Source: an uncultured Actinomyces sp.
GTDB lineage: Bacteria; Actinomycetota; Actinomycetes; Actinomycetales; Actinomycetaceae
Direction: 5' to 3'
Assembly (NCBI GenBank): GCA_902373545.1
Contig: CABKMZ010000001.1
Location: 50,816-114,815, forward strand
DNA: 64,000 bases
Notes under the pieces: generated by a model
Seen by the model: the letters and a program-made list of their open reading frames with translations, nothing else
Told to the model about the DNA's origin: nothing
Database searches by the model: none
In this document: in pieces, positions 16,469 to 26,186 of the stretch
Numbering within the stretch: the first letter of the stretch is position 1
How the letters are laid out: every line of letters begins with the position of its first letter
Translations under genes and position numbers: made by a program

Positions 16469-19400
16469 CGGAAGTCGCGTGAGCGCACCTGGATGGGCAG
16501 GTGCACGGGGGTGAGGCGGAACGCGCGCACGTTGATCGCGCCGTCGCCCCACTCGAGGGTGCCGCGTACGAGCAGGGCGTCAGATTCGAGGCCGACGCGC
16601 CGGAACTTGGTCCAGGTGCCTACGGAGGCCGAGACGTTGACGAAGCCGGTTTCGTCTTCGAGGGAGAGAAAGGTGACGCCGCCGCCGGTGGAGGGGCGTT
16701 GGCGATGGGTGACCAGCCCCGCCACGTCCACGATCCTGCCGTCGAGGTGGGCCCCAAGGTCGGCGGCGCGCGCCACGCCGGGCGGGAGGGTGGCCCGCAA
16801 GTAGGAAAAGGGATGGTCGCCGGGGGTCAGCCCCGTCGCTTCGACATCGGCGCGCATCTGTTCCGCGTCAGTGAGGGTGGGCAGGTCGGGCACGCGCGTT
16901 CCGACTTCTGTGCCGGGCAGGAAGGGCTGCCACTCCCCCTCTCGCAGAGTCGGCGCGGCCAGCGCACCCGCCGACCAGGCGCCCTGACGCCTGCCGACAC
17001 CCAGGCAGTCGAGCGCGCCCGCCATGGCGAGCTTTTCCATGTCGGAGGCGCTCAGGTGGGCGCGAGCGGCCAGGTCCACCTGGCTGGTGAAAAGCCCGGA
17101 TTCCCTGGCCTGCACGATGCGCCGGGCTGCCCGGCCCAGGCCTCGTACCGAGGATAATCCGATGCGCACCGCCAGGTCCGGATCAACGTCGAGGGGAACG
17201 GTCTGTCGCGACGGGAGCGGGTCGGGGCGCCCCTGTTGGTACTCCTGTGCGCCCTGTACGTCGGGCGCGCGTTGCACGCCCACATCCAGGAAGGAGGCGT
17301 TGACCGAGGGCCCCAGGACCGCCACCCCGTGCCTACGCGCGTCCTGGACGAGGGTCGCGGGCGAGTAGAAGCCCATCGGCTGGGAGGACAGGATTGCCGC
17401 GTAGAAGTGCTCGGGCGCGTGGACTTTGAGCCACGAGGAGGCATAGACGATGTGCGCGAAAGAAAACGAGTGCGACTCGGGGAAGCCGAAGTCGGCGAAT
17501 CCCTTGAGCTGGTCGAAGATGCGTTCGCGCGTGGGCGCGTCGATGCCGCGCTGGGCCATCCCCGCCATCAGGTCACCCTTGAGGGCTTCCATGCGCTCGG
17601 GGCTGCGCTTGGAGCCCATGGCGCGGCGCAGCTGGTCGGCGCGCGCACCCGACAGGCCGGCCGCGTCCGTGGCGATGCGCATGAGCTGCTCCTGGAAGAG
17701 CGGGACGCCCAGGGTCTGGCGCAGCGCGGGCTCGAGCAGCGGATGCAGGTAGGTGACCGGCTCGCGGCCCGCACGCCGGCGCAGGTAGGGGTTGACCGCG
17801 TTTCCTTGGATGGGGCCCGGGCGCACGAGGGCCACCTCCACGACGATGTCGTAGAAGCATCGAGGCTTGAGCCTGGGCAGCGTGTTCATCTGCGCGCGCG
17901 ACTCCACCTGAAAGACTCCCACCGTGTCGGCGGCGCACAGCAGGTCATAGACGCGCGGGTCCTCCGGGGGCAGCGTGTGCAACCCGATTGGACGATCCCC
18001 CACCCCGGGCAGGGCACGAGGCGCCCACCCGCGCAGGGGCGGATGCTCCTTCCTGCGCTCCCCTCCCCTCAGTTCGTCGAACGCCACGCGCAGCGCGGTG
18101 AGCATGCCCAGGGAGAGCAGGTCGAACTTGACCAGGCCCGCGTCCGCACAGTCCTCCTTGTCCCACTGCAACACGGTGCGCCCCTCCATGGCTGCCCACC
18201 CCACCGGGCAGATACGCGAGACCGGCTGGTCGGTGAGCACCATGCCGCCCGAGTGGATGCCCATGTGGCGCGGCAGACGCGCCAGGGCCCCCGCGGCCTC
18301 GCTCACGAGGGCCGGTGCCTGCCCCTTGCCCCGCGCCCACGCCTGAGCGCTGCCCGCCGGGTAGCCCAGCGCCCGGGCCGCGTCGCGCATCGCCGAACGC
18401 GGACGGTAGGTGATGACATTGGCAACCTGCGCCGCGCGCTCGCGCCCATACAGCTCGTAGACGTGCTGGATGACCTCCTCGCGCCGACAGGCTTCAATGT
18501 CGACATCGATGTCGGGCGGACCAGAGCGCGCATCCGACAGGAAGCGCTCGAAGAGCAGGTTGTGACGCACCGCGTCCACCGCCGTGATCCCCAGGCAAAA
18601 GCACACGGCCGAGTTCGCCGCGCTGCCACGCCCCTGGCACAAAATGCCTCGCGCAGCGCAAAAGTCGACGATCTCCTTGACGATCAGGAAGTAGCCGGCG
18701 AAGCCGAGGCGCTCGATGACGCCCAGCTCCCGATCGATCGTCTCCCATGCGCCGGGATGTTCCTCGCGCGTGCCGTAGCGCTCGCGGGCACCCTCACGCG
18801 CCAGGTGATCCAGCCACGTCTGGGGCGTGTGGCCGCCTGGGACGCGAGTACGCGGGAGCCTGGGGGCCACGAGGCGCAGGTCGAAGGCGCTATCGCGCGC
18901 CACATCGCACGTGTGGGACAGGGCGCTCGGGTGCGCGGCGTGCAGGCGCGCCATCTCGGCCGGGGCGCGCAAGAAGGGCCGGTGCGCACCCAGGTGAGCC
19001 AGGGCCTCGTCCATCGAGGAGCGCAGTCGGGTCGCCGCCAAGACGTCGCCGAGCGCGCGCTTGGAGGGCGAGGACATGCGCGCCCCGGTCGTGGCGACCA
19101 GCCTGGCCCCAACGCCCCGCGCGAGGTCAGCGAGCGTGTCCCCCACCTGTGGGCCGTCCCCGCAAGCGGCCTGCCACTCGACGAGGAGTCGGTCCTGCCC
19201 GCCCGCCGCCTCGGCCAACGCGCGCGCCACTCGCCGCGCCCACGTGGGCCCGCCCGCGTGCAGTGCACGCATGAGGGGGCCGCGCCTCCCGCCGGTCAGG
19301 ATGAGCAGGTCTCCCCCGGCCCCGCTCACGTCCTCAAGGGTAATGCGCGGGGCGCGCTCCCCCACCTGCGCGAGCGCCCGATCGCTCATCATGCCGACGA

Positions 19401-19746
19401 GATTCTCATAGCCGCGCGGGCTGGCGGCCAGGATCGGCACCCTGATCCCCACGTCCTCCGCGCCCGGCGCGAGCCCCCACCCGGGGGACGAGGCCCCGGG
19501 AAGGACCGCGCGTAGCGAGGCCGGGTCCAGGGTGACCTCTGCGCCGTAGACGATCGGCAGGCCGCAGCTGCGCGCCGCCATCGTGGTCTGCACGGTCGAG
19601 TACATGCCGTCCACGTCAAGGATCGCAAGCGCCTCCAGGCCCAGGCGCGAGGCCTGGGCCACCATATCCGCAGGCTCGTCGGTGCCTTCCAGGAAGGTGA
19701 AGGCACTGTGGGCATGCAGCTCCGCGTATCGTGGTTCGTCGATCAC
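16465..19746 (-). CDS. dnaE2: Error-prone DNA polymerase III alpha-like, DnaE2
   Basis: 1093-residue C-family polymerase for damage-induced mutagenesis. N-terminal PHP domain (YAELHAHSAFTFLEGTDEP), catalytic block GPPDIDVDIEACRREEVI with two Asp, DNA-binding helix-hairpin-helix and the C-terminal OB fold (VDVAGLVTHRQRPSTGGG, FLSLEDETG). The PHP motif usually TDHDG is LDVDG here, so the PHP metal site looks incomplete, as expected where proofreading is not supplied. It works with ImuA'/ImuB encoded at 24079-26163. GTG start, leaderless, with a perfect LexA box just upstream. Confidence 0.95.
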   Translation of the reverse strand: MIDEPRYAELHAHSAFTFLEGTDEPADMVAQASRLGLEALAILDVDGMYSTVQTTMAARSCGLPIVYGAEVTLDPASLRAVLPGASSPGWGLAPGAEDVGIRVPILAASPRGYENLVGMMSDRALAQVGERAPRITLEDVSGAGGDLLILTGGRRGPLMRALHAGGPTWARRVARALAEAAGGQDRLLVEWQAACGDGPQVGDTLADLARGVGARLVATTGARMSSPSKRALGDVLAATRLRSSMDEALAHLGAHRPFLRAPAEMARLHAAHPSALSHTCDVARDSAFDLRLVAPRLPRTRVPGGHTPQTWLDHLAREGARERYGTREEHPGAWETIDRELGVIERLGFAGYFLIVKEIVDFCAARGILCQGRGSAANSAVCFCLGITAVDAVRHNLLFERFLSDARSGPPDIDVDIEACRREEVIQHVYELYGRERAAQVANVITYRPRSAMRDAARALGYPAGSAQAWARGKGQAPALVSEAAGALARLPRHMGIHSGGMVLTDQPVSRICPVGWAAMEGRTVLQWDKEDCADAGLVKFDLLSLGMLTALRVAFDELRGGERRKEHPPLRGWAPRALPGVGDRPIGLHTLPPEDPRVYDLLCAADTVGVFQVESRAQMNTLPRLKPRCFYDIVVEVALVRPGPIQGNAVNPYLRRRAGREPVTYLHPLLEPALRQTLGVPLFQEQLMRIATDAAGLSGARADQLRRAMGSKRSPERMEALKGDLMAGMAQRGIDAPTRERIFDQLKGFADFGFPESHSFSFAHIVYASSWLKVHAPEHFYAAILSSQPMGFYSPATLVQDARRHGVAVLGPSVNASFLDVGVQRAPDVQGAQEYQQGRPDPLPSRQTVPLDVDPDLAVRIGLSSVRGLGRAARRIVQARESGLFTSQVDLAARAHLSASDMEKLAMAGALDCLGVGRRQGAWSAGALAAPTLREGEWQPFLPGTEVGTRVPDLPTLTDAEQMRADVEATGLTPGDHPFSYLRATLPPGVARAADLGAHLDGRIVDVAGLVTHRQRPSTGGGVTFLSLEDETGFVNVSASVGTWTKFRRVGLESDALLVRGTLEWGDGAINVRAFRLTPVHLPIQVRSRDFR

Positions 19747-19752
19747 CCCACC

Positions 19753-19758
19753 ATCCTA
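19753..19758 (-). promoter_or_regulatory. -10 box TAGGAT of leaderless dnaE2
   Basis: TAGGAT lies 6 bases before the GTG start at 19746, and the LexA box abuts it upstream, filling the 16 bases of the -35/-10 spacer. Confidence 0.6.
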
Positions 19759-19774
19759 TCGAACGCATGTTCGA
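19759..19774. promoter_or_regulatory. LexA SOS box, perfect palindrome
   Basis: TCGAACGCATGTTCGA matches the actinobacterial LexA consensus TCGAAC-N4-GTTCGA in all twelve fixed positions. It touches the dnaE2 -10 box, so bound LexA would block RNA polymerase. The plus-strand alcohol dehydrogenase starts 70 bases away and has its own -10 box outside this site. Confidence 0.93.
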
Positions 19775-19832
19775 TATCCTGTGGCGACGTGCGCGCACCG
19801 TGCGAACCCCACCCAACACGCCCGGCACACCC

Positions 19833-19838
19833 TATCCT
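19833..19838 (+). promoter_or_regulatory. -10 box TATCCT of leaderless alcohol dehydrogenase
   Basis: TATCCT is 6 bases before the ATG at 19845, with no ribosome binding site between. Confidence 0.5.
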
Positions 19839-19844
19839 GGTCGC

Positions 19845-20891
19845 ATGGAATCCATGATCGCAGCGTCGCTGACCTCGCCCGGCTCCCTCACCCTCGACAC
19901 TCGGCCGATTCCCGCCCTGGGCGAGCGCGAGGTCCTCCTCACCGTCGAGGCTACGACCCTGTGCGGCACCGACCTGCGCATCATGACGGGACAAAAGACG
20001 AACGGCGTGTCCCCCGGCGTCATCCTGGGACACGAGATCGCCGCACGCGTATGGCGCGTCGGCCCCGGCCTGCGCGCGGGCATCGACGTGCCCGCCCCGG
20101 GAACCCAGGTGGGCCTCGCCCCCGAAATCACCTGCGGCCACTGCGCCCCCTGCACCTCGGGACGCTCCAACGTCTGCGCGAACATGGCCCTCTTCGGCAC
20201 CGGCGTGGACGGCGGACTCGCCGACGTCATCCGCATACCCGAGCACGCCCTGCCGTGCATCACGCCCACCGCCCGCGAGATCGCCCCAACCCTCCTCGCC
20301 CTGGCCGAGCCCCTGTCGTGCTGCCTGCGCGCTCACACCCGCCTGCCCATCGAGTCCACCTCGCGCGTCCTCGTCCTGGGAACGGGCCCCATCGGCCTCA
20401 TCCACTGCGCATTGGCCGCCGCCGCGGGCGCCAGCGTCATGGCCTGCGGAAGGCCATCACGCCTCTCCCCCGCCCTCGCCGTGGGAGCCAGCGTCGCAAC
20501 AGCCTCACAGGGCGAGAACCTCGTGACCGAGGTCCTCGAATGGACACAGGGACGCGGCGCGGACGTCGTCATCATCGCGGTGGGCGACCCCGGCCTCGTC
20601 CCCATCGCCGCCCAGTGCGCGGCCATCGGCGGCCACATCTCCTGCTTTGCGGGCTTTCCTGCCGGTACGAGCGCCCACATCGACCCCAACCTGATCCACT
20701 ACCGCGAACTCACCGTCTCCGGAAGCGCGAACGCTACCCTGGACGACTACGCGGCAGCCGTCGACACCCTCTCCAGCGGCGCGCTCGACCTCAGCCCGCT
20801 CATCACCCACGAGTTCCCCCTGACGCAGGTGGAGCAAGCGCTGGAGGCCGTGCGCTCGCGGGCAGGCCTCAAGGTCGCCGTGCGCCCCTGA
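19845..20891 (+). CDS. Zinc-dependent medium-chain alcohol/polyol dehydrogenase
   Basis: 348 residues. Catalytic zinc ligands Cys40 (TTLCGTDLR) and His63-Glu64 (LGHEIAARV); structural zinc site CGHCAPCTSGRSNVC; NAD(P)-binding VLVLGTGPIGLIHCAL; substrate region SCFAGFPAGT. Closest in style to sorbitol/threonine dehydrogenases. The frame is open further upstream, but the signature begins at the ATG at 19845. It lies between dnaE2 and the SNF2 helicase, and nothing in its sequence links it to DNA repair. Confidence 0.88.
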   Translation: MESMIAASLTSPGSLTLDTRPIPALGEREVLLTVEATTLCGTDLRIMTGQKTNGVSPGVILGHEIAARVWRVGPGLRAGIDVPAPGTQVGLAPEITCGHCAPCTSGRSNVCANMALFGTGVDGGLADVIRIPEHALPCITPTAREIAPTLLALAEPLSCCLRAHTRLPIESTSRVLVLGTGPIGLIHCALAAAAGASVMACGRPSRLSPALAVGASVATASQGENLVTEVLEWTQGRGADVVIIAVGDPGLVPIAAQCAAIGGHISCFAGFPAGTSAHIDPNLIHYRELTVSGSANATLDDYAAAVDTLSSGALDLSPLITHEFPLTQVEQALEAVRSRAGLKVAVRP

Positions 20892-20909
20892 AGCCGCGCC
20901 GAAGGTCCC

Positions 20910-23900
20910 CTAGTCGAGGAGGCCGCGCAGGTCGGCAACGCTCAGGCTCGCACCCGTGCCGGTCCCGTTCATGACCGACGAGATCAGCCGACGCTTGCGG
21001 TCCTGCAGCTCAACGACCTTCGCCTCGATCGTGTCGGTAGCCACCAGACGATATACGTTGACCTTCTTCGTCTGGCCAATGCGATGCGCCCGGTCGATGG
21101 CCTGCTCCTCGGCGGCAGGATTCCACCACGGATCCATCACATAGACGTAATCCGCCTCCGTCAACGTCAGACCCGAACCTCCCGCCTTCAAGGAAATCAG
21201 GAACACCTGAGCCTCGCCCGAGCGGAAACGCTCGACAACCTCCTCACGGTTGCGAGTCGACCCATCCAGCTGCACGACCGACACTCCCCGCCGCTCCAAC
21301 ACGACGCGAATACGCGCCAGGAACGACGTGAACTGGCTAAAGATCAGCGCCCGGTGCCCCAGTGGCACAATCTCATCGAGCCGGTCGGCCACATACTCAA
21401 CCTTCGCCGACCCCACGTGCGCGTACTCCTCACTCTCAACGAGGGCCGGATCGAGCGCGAGCTGACGCAGCCTCGTGATCGAGGCCAGCACACTCATGCG
21501 ATTGGCGTCCGGATCCGCCAACAGGTCGAGGATCCGGGCGCGCTCGCGGGCCAGGTACTGGTCGTAGATATGACGATGCTCCTTGCCCAGGTCAACGCGC
21601 ACGACGTCAACGATCTTGTCGGGCAGGTCGGTCGCCACTTCCTCCTTGGTGCGCCGCAGAATAAAGGGCGCGACGTAGGACGTCAGGCGCGCGAGCATAT
21701 CGGGGTCGCCTCCCTCGATGGGGCGGCGCACCTTCTGCGTGAAGGCATCCCACGGGGGCAGCAGCCCCGGGCACGTCAGGGACAGGAGGGACCACAGGTC
21801 ACCCAGCGAGTTCTCGATCGGCGTGCCGCTGACCGCCAGGCGCCAGGGGGCGTTCATGTCACGCAGCGCCCGGTAGATGGCCGTGCGGGGATTCTTCACG
21901 GCCTGCGCCTCGTCGATAACGACGCCGGACAGGGCCGCCTCGCGCCACTGGTCGGCCTCCAGGCGCGCAAGCGTGTAGGAGGTGACCACAATGTCCGAGG
22001 CCTCGGCTTCCTCCTGGATCGTCGTTCCTCTGCGCGAGGCCGTCTCGCTCACGCAGCGCACGCGCAGGCCCGGGGTGAACTTCGCGGCCTGCTCGGCCCA
22101 GACCCCCACGACCGACGTGGGGGCGACCACCAGGACCGGCCCGGCGTCGGGGGCCGCGGCACGCAGGGAGGCGATCGCTGAGAGGATCTGAACAGTCTTG
22201 CCCAGGCCCATGTCGTCGGCCAAGATCCCGCCCAATCCCGCGCCCAGGCGCGAGGTCAGCCAGGCGTGACCGGCGCGCTGGTAGGGACGCAGCACCCGCG
22301 CCAGGGAAGGAACCGGCGCACACCCCGTCTCGGCGGCCTCGCCGCGCAGCGCCGCCACGCGCGTGCGCCACGCCTTGGAGGCAGACACCGAATCGGCGTG
22401 TTCTTCCACGAGGGCGACCGCGCCCGCCTGCACGCTCGTCAGGCGCAGACCCTCACCCGTCCAGCCCGTCAGCGCCCGGGCCTCGTCGAGCAGGGCCTCC
22501 ATTGCTCGGATACGAGGCCCGTCCAGGCGCACCCACACGCCGTCGACCTCCACGTATTCCTCCCCGCGCGCAATCGCCATGAGGGCCTCGCGCACGCTCA
22601 GCGAGCGGTCGCCAACGAGCAGGCGCACGTTCAGATCGAACCAGTCCGACTCCCCCTCCTCGACAGCCAGGTCGATACCCATCCCGTCCTCTGCGACCGT
22701 GATGGCCCGCACGTCCTCTGCGACATCCCACACGAGGCCATCAATCGTCTGGCGGTCCACGAAGGTCGAGAGAAACTCCGGGACGTGCCACGGGGCGATG
22801 CGCCCGGCCCCCGGAATATTCACCCACAGGTCGGAGCGCAGCGCGCCGCACCACGCGTTCACGCGACCGACGAGGTCGGCCACGGCCTCGTCCCCCATGC
22901 TGTGCGCGACGGGCGTGCGCGAACGGGTCTGCCCCTCCTCATACTCCGCCCACCAGCGCACGACGACGCCGTCCTCGTCCCGGCGCACCGTCCCCACGAG
23001 CACAACTATGGGCCTCGCCTCTGCGTCGAAGCTGCCATCCGAGGAGCTCACGACGAAACGCCTGCGCAGCGACGGCAGCCACGCGCCGCGAAACTGCGCC
23101 ACGTCCGCGGCCGGGATGGTCAGCGCGCGACCAAGGGGAAAGCCCTCCAGAGCCTGCACACCCTCAATGCGAGCCGCGCGCGTCCCACCGTCGAGCAGCA
23201 GCAACCCCGCCTTGCGATCGATGCGCGGGGTGGGAAGAACCTGCTCCCCGTTGCGCGCCACGACCCGCAGGGATATGCCGTTCTCGTCGGTCGTCACGTC
23301 CACGTCCGCGTCCCACGTCGCATGGGACAGCGTGAACGGCTCAAGCCCATCCGCCGACGCAAACAGCTCCACCCCCGCGCGCACCAGGCGCATCAGCCAC
23401 GTGTACGCGTGCTCCCCAAGCGCCCCGAGCGTGACCTCCGTGCGCGCATGCCAGGACTGGCCCTCGTGGGCGAGACGATACCCCTCACGCAGGAGCGAGA
23501 CGTGCGTCGGATCCAGGCCGTCCGTCACCGACGTCCACTGCGTCGCCGTCAGGTCAAGCCAGGATGCCCGCTTCGTACTCCACGCGCTCGAGGACGTCCT
23601 GCGCAAAGGAGTCAGCGTCGTCTCCACGCTCGGGTCGTGCGCGTCAATGACAAGCGCGAGCGCCTCCCCGCTACGCTCACGGGTCGCGCCCAGCACCTGG
23701 CGCAGGACGCGGGTCCACTCGGGCTCAGACGGGCGCGTGTCGCGCAGCTCCTCGGCGGCCTTGAGCAGCGTGGCGACGGTGTGCGGGCAGTCCGAGCGCA
23801 GCCGACAGGCGCACGCCAACGACGGGCGCACCGCTCCCGCGGTGACGCGCACGCGGTAGGACAGCCCCTTGTCCTTGACGCGCGCCTCCAGGGTGCTCCC

Positions 23901-24041
23901 GTCATCGTCCCACGTCAGCTCACCCACGGCCCCGGAGGCGGCCAGGCGCATGCCGTTCGCCCAGGTCGCAGGACCGACGAGGGCAATGATGTCGTCGTCC
24001 GACAGGGATGCGAGAGTGTCGCTCAGGGACAGATTTACCAT
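20910..24041 (-). CDS. SNF2-family ATPase with SWIM zinc finger
   Basis: 1043 residues. SWIM domain near residues 75-90 with CACRLRSDCPH (C-x-C...C-x-H). Helicase motif I ILADDMGLGKTVQILS, motif II VIDEAQAVKNP, motif III AVSGTPIENSLGDLW, motif V/VI region SLKAGGSGLTLTEADYV and DRAHRIGQTKKV place it in the Snf2/RapA group: double-stranded DNA translocase remodelling protein-DNA complexes. It sits between dnaE2 and imuB on the same strand but has its own -10 box and no LexA box. A link to mutasome activity is only inferred from position. Confidence 0.92.
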   Translation of the reverse strand: MVNLSLSDTLASLSDDDIIALVGPATWANGMRLAASGAVGELTWDDDGSTLEARVKDKGLSYRVRVTAGAVRPSLACACRLRSDCPHTVATLLKAAEELRDTRPSEPEWTRVLRQVLGATRERSGEALALVIDAHDPSVETTLTPLRRTSSSAWSTKRASWLDLTATQWTSVTDGLDPTHVSLLREGYRLAHEGQSWHARTEVTLGALGEHAYTWLMRLVRAGVELFASADGLEPFTLSHATWDADVDVTTDENGISLRVVARNGEQVLPTPRIDRKAGLLLLDGGTRAARIEGVQALEGFPLGRALTIPAADVAQFRGAWLPSLRRRFVVSSSDGSFDAEARPIVVLVGTVRRDEDGVVVRWWAEYEEGQTRSRTPVAHSMGDEAVADLVGRVNAWCGALRSDLWVNIPGAGRIAPWHVPEFLSTFVDRQTIDGLVWDVAEDVRAITVAEDGMGIDLAVEEGESDWFDLNVRLLVGDRSLSVREALMAIARGEEYVEVDGVWVRLDGPRIRAMEALLDEARALTGWTGEGLRLTSVQAGAVALVEEHADSVSASKAWRTRVAALRGEAAETGCAPVPSLARVLRPYQRAGHAWLTSRLGAGLGGILADDMGLGKTVQILSAIASLRAAAPDAGPVLVVAPTSVVGVWAEQAAKFTPGLRVRCVSETASRRGTTIQEEAEASDIVVTSYTLARLEADQWREAALSGVVIDEAQAVKNPRTAIYRALRDMNAPWRLAVSGTPIENSLGDLWSLLSLTCPGLLPPWDAFTQKVRRPIEGGDPDMLARLTSYVAPFILRRTKEEVATDLPDKIVDVVRVDLGKEHRHIYDQYLARERARILDLLADPDANRMSVLASITRLRQLALDPALVESEEYAHVGSAKVEYVADRLDEIVPLGHRALIFSQFTSFLARIRVVLERRGVSVVQLDGSTRNREEVVERFRSGEAQVFLISLKAGGSGLTLTEADYVYVMDPWWNPAAEEQAIDRAHRIGQTKKVNVYRLVATDTIEAKVVELQDRKRRLISSVMNGTGTGASLSVADLRGLLD

Positions 24042-24047
24042 CCTTTC

Positions 24048-24053
24048 AGTCTA
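24048..24053 (-). promoter_or_regulatory. -10 box TAGACT of leaderless SNF2 gene
   Basis: TAGACT is 6 bases before the ATG at 24041; the spacer GAAAGG could also act as a weak ribosome binding site, though it would be too close. Confidence 0.45.
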
Positions 24054-24078
24054 CGGCACCGCAACTAGCGCGGCGCCG

Positions 24079-25671
24079 TTAGCTGTCAAGCCCCTCCGCC
24101 ATCCACTCACCTGCGCTCCACACGAGCAAAACGACGCGGCCGTCCTCGAGCGTGGCACGCACGTAGGCGCGGGCGCGCTCCCCCGCCCACCAGCGCCCTC
24201 CCACGGGCCAGGGACCCTCGATGGCGCGGATCTGCGTGCTCTCACCGGGAGCCAGCAGGTCGGCGCGATGCGCGTGGCCGGACGTTCGTTCTCGCTTGCG
24301 GGTGGACCCCGCGAGGAGGTAGCCGGGGATCGCGCTCAGCGCCCCGCGCTGGTCGACGCACACGTCGGCGCCCGCCCCAGCCGCGGTCGTGAGGCGCACC
24401 GGCACGGGTTCGTCAAAGAGGGTGGCCGGCGGATCAGTGATGGCCCCCTCCCAGGCTCCCGCGCGCGAGCGCAGGGGCTCGCTCTCGCCCCATCTGGCCA
24501 TGACGACGCGACTACGCGGGTCGTAGCCGCCCTGGACGCGCGGGACCAGGAGGGAGTGCGGGCCAGCCAGGCCCTGGATGCGCACAGCGCTGCGCGTCAC
24601 GTCCCCCTGGCGGTGCCCGCGCCCCCACAGGGCCGAGGCCCCCTGGCCGGGATGCGGGTCGCAGGCAGTCAGGCGGATCGACCGGATCGCACCGCTGGGA
24701 CCCTGGTCGTTCGACATCCACCCCGTCAGTGTCCAGCGCACGCGCAGCGCGATGTCGGCGGGAACCGACAGGTCGCATCCGCTCCACGTGCGGGCGCGTG
24801 CCCCTGCCCCCGTGTCCTCCACATCGATGCGCAGCGTGTGCGACACCAGGCCTGAGCGCGCGAGAAGACCCGCGATCTCCTCAGCCGCCAGGGCCACAGG
24901 CATCGTCACGGTCTCGACGCTCTCACCTCCGCTGTCGATGTCACGCTCTACCGATATATCCGGCTGGGCGCGCCCGGCGGACGGCATCGCGACGTCGCCT
25001 CCCGAGGCCAGGGTCCACAGGCGTTCGCCGACGTCGCCGAAGCGCTCGAGGACGGGTCCGCGCCCAAGCGCCAGCAGGTCCGCACAGCTCGTGATGCCCA
25101 GGGTCGCCAGGAGTTCGACGGTGGCCTCAGCCCGCTGGCGCATGGACACCGGCACGCACCCCAGGGCGCGGGTCAGCCCGAGTGCCGCGAGGAAGTCGCG
25201 GGTGTCCTCGGCGGGTACGATCATGCCAGACCTGGCCGCCTCAACGCAGGCCAGGGGCCCGTCAGCGATCCCAACGAAGCACTCGACGCCCACGGCCGCC
25301 TCGACCGCCTCGACGAGTCGGGAGGCAGCCTCCTCCTCGCCACCGGCCCAGCGCGCGGGTCCGCGCGCCCGGCATCTGGCCAGGCCCGGGCGCAGACATT
25401 CAACACCGGCCGCGACCGTGTCGAAGGCGTCGATGACGGAGCTAAAGGCACGGGCTTCCCGGTCCCGATCGCGCGGCAGACACACCAGGTCCGGACACAG
25501 GTACGTTGCCTCCCGCACGCTCATGCCGGATCGCACCCCGCTGCGCCTGGCGGCGGCGCTGGCAAGCTCGACGCGATCCGCATGGACAACGGCGCCGTGC
25601 CCGCCCGGTGGTAGATCGACCACCAGGCAGTTGACGGGCCAGTCGGGCACCCACAGGGCCATGTAACGCAC
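24079..25671 (-). CDS. imuB: ImuB, catalytically inactive Y-family polymerase homologue
   Basis: Adapter that links DnaE2 to the beta clamp and ImuA' during SOS mutagenesis. 530 residues, opening MALWVPDWPVNCLVVDLP, the ImuB replacement of the active-site DxD strand; the second acidic motif (SIDE) is likewise missing, so no polymerisation is expected. Thumb-type helix-hairpin-helix region TLGITSCADLLALGRGPV is kept, and the long C-terminal region continues to residue 530. A clamp-binding candidate is QGASALWG, but it departs from the consensus. The GTG start follows the imuA' stop with no gap. Confidence 0.9.
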   Translation of the reverse strand: MRYMALWVPDWPVNCLVVDLPPGGHGAVVHADRVELASAAARRSGVRSGMSVREATYLCPDLVCLPRDRDREARAFSSVIDAFDTVAAGVECLRPGLARCRARGPARWAGGEEEAASRLVEAVEAAVGVECFVGIADGPLACVEAARSGMIVPAEDTRDFLAALGLTRALGCVPVSMRQRAEATVELLATLGITSCADLLALGRGPVLERFGDVGERLWTLASGGDVAMPSAGRAQPDISVERDIDSGGESVETVTMPVALAAEEIAGLLARSGLVSHTLRIDVEDTGAGARARTWSGCDLSVPADIALRVRWTLTGWMSNDQGPSGAIRSIRLTACDPHPGQGASALWGRGHRQGDVTRSAVRIQGLAGPHSLLVPRVQGGYDPRSRVVMARWGESEPLRSRAGAWEGAITDPPATLFDEPVPVRLTTAAGAGADVCVDQRGALSAIPGYLLAGSTRKRERTSGHAHRADLLAPGESTQIRAIEGPWPVGGRWWAGERARAYVRATLEDGRVVLLVWSAGEWMAEGLDS

Positions 25672-26163
25672 TTAGACCACCAGCTTCATCTGGCTGGACG
25701 CGTTCACGCCGCGCGAGAGCCCAGGCCAGGCGCGCAGCGTCACGAGGGTGCGCCCCAGAGATCGCGCTCGGGCCGACAGGGTGCGCTGCTCGGCCCGACT
25801 CAGAAGAGGCAGATCCAGGCACACGACGTCGCAGGCGTCCAGGAGCAGCGCGCACAGCTGTCCCACGTTCGCCCCCTCGCCCGGGTTGAGGACGAGCACG
25901 CGTTCCAGGTCCATGCCCTGTTTCTGCGCCCACTCCCACCCGATATGGCCCACTCCACACAGCCCGATCCACCCCTCAAGGGGGCAGGCGTCGATGAGGA
26001 GGCGGATCAGCTGCCCCCTTTCCGCGGGCCCCTGGAGCACCGGGGCACAAGCGCCCGGGGAACGCGACTCCTCGATGGCGACGCGCCCCCGCAAGCCGAC
26101 CGAGTTTTCTGCGCGGCTCAGGGCCTGGCGAGCCTGCAGCAGGCGCACACGAGCGTCGGACAT
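25672..26163 (-). CDS. imuA': ImuA', RecA-like mutasome subunit
   Basis: 163 residues from the ATG at 26163, which has GGAAGGAGGAGAG just before it. The protein is a shortened RecA-fold paralogue: WIGLCGVGHIGWEWA replaces the Walker A region, and VVCLDLPLLSRAEQRTLSARAR gives the Walker B-like strand and following helix. It forms the SOS mutasome with ImuB and DnaE2. A LexA box lies 24 bases upstream of the start, so imuA'-imuB are SOS-induced together. Confidence 0.85.
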   Translation of the reverse strand: MSDARVRLLQARQALSRAENSVGLRGRVAIEESRSPGACAPVLQGPAERGQLIRLLIDACPLEGWIGLCGVGHIGWEWAQKQGMDLERVLVLNPGEGANVGQLCALLLDACDVVCLDLPLLSRAEQRTLSARARSLGRTLVTLRAWPGLSRGVNASSQMKLVV

Positions 26164-26186
26164 CTCTCCTCCTTCCCCAACACTTA

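Noticed and set aside
17236-19515. 759-codon open frame on the plus strand
   Set aside because: It lies entirely opposite dnaE2, has Arg/Gly-rich composition typical of antisense frames in high-GC genes, and shows no family motif.
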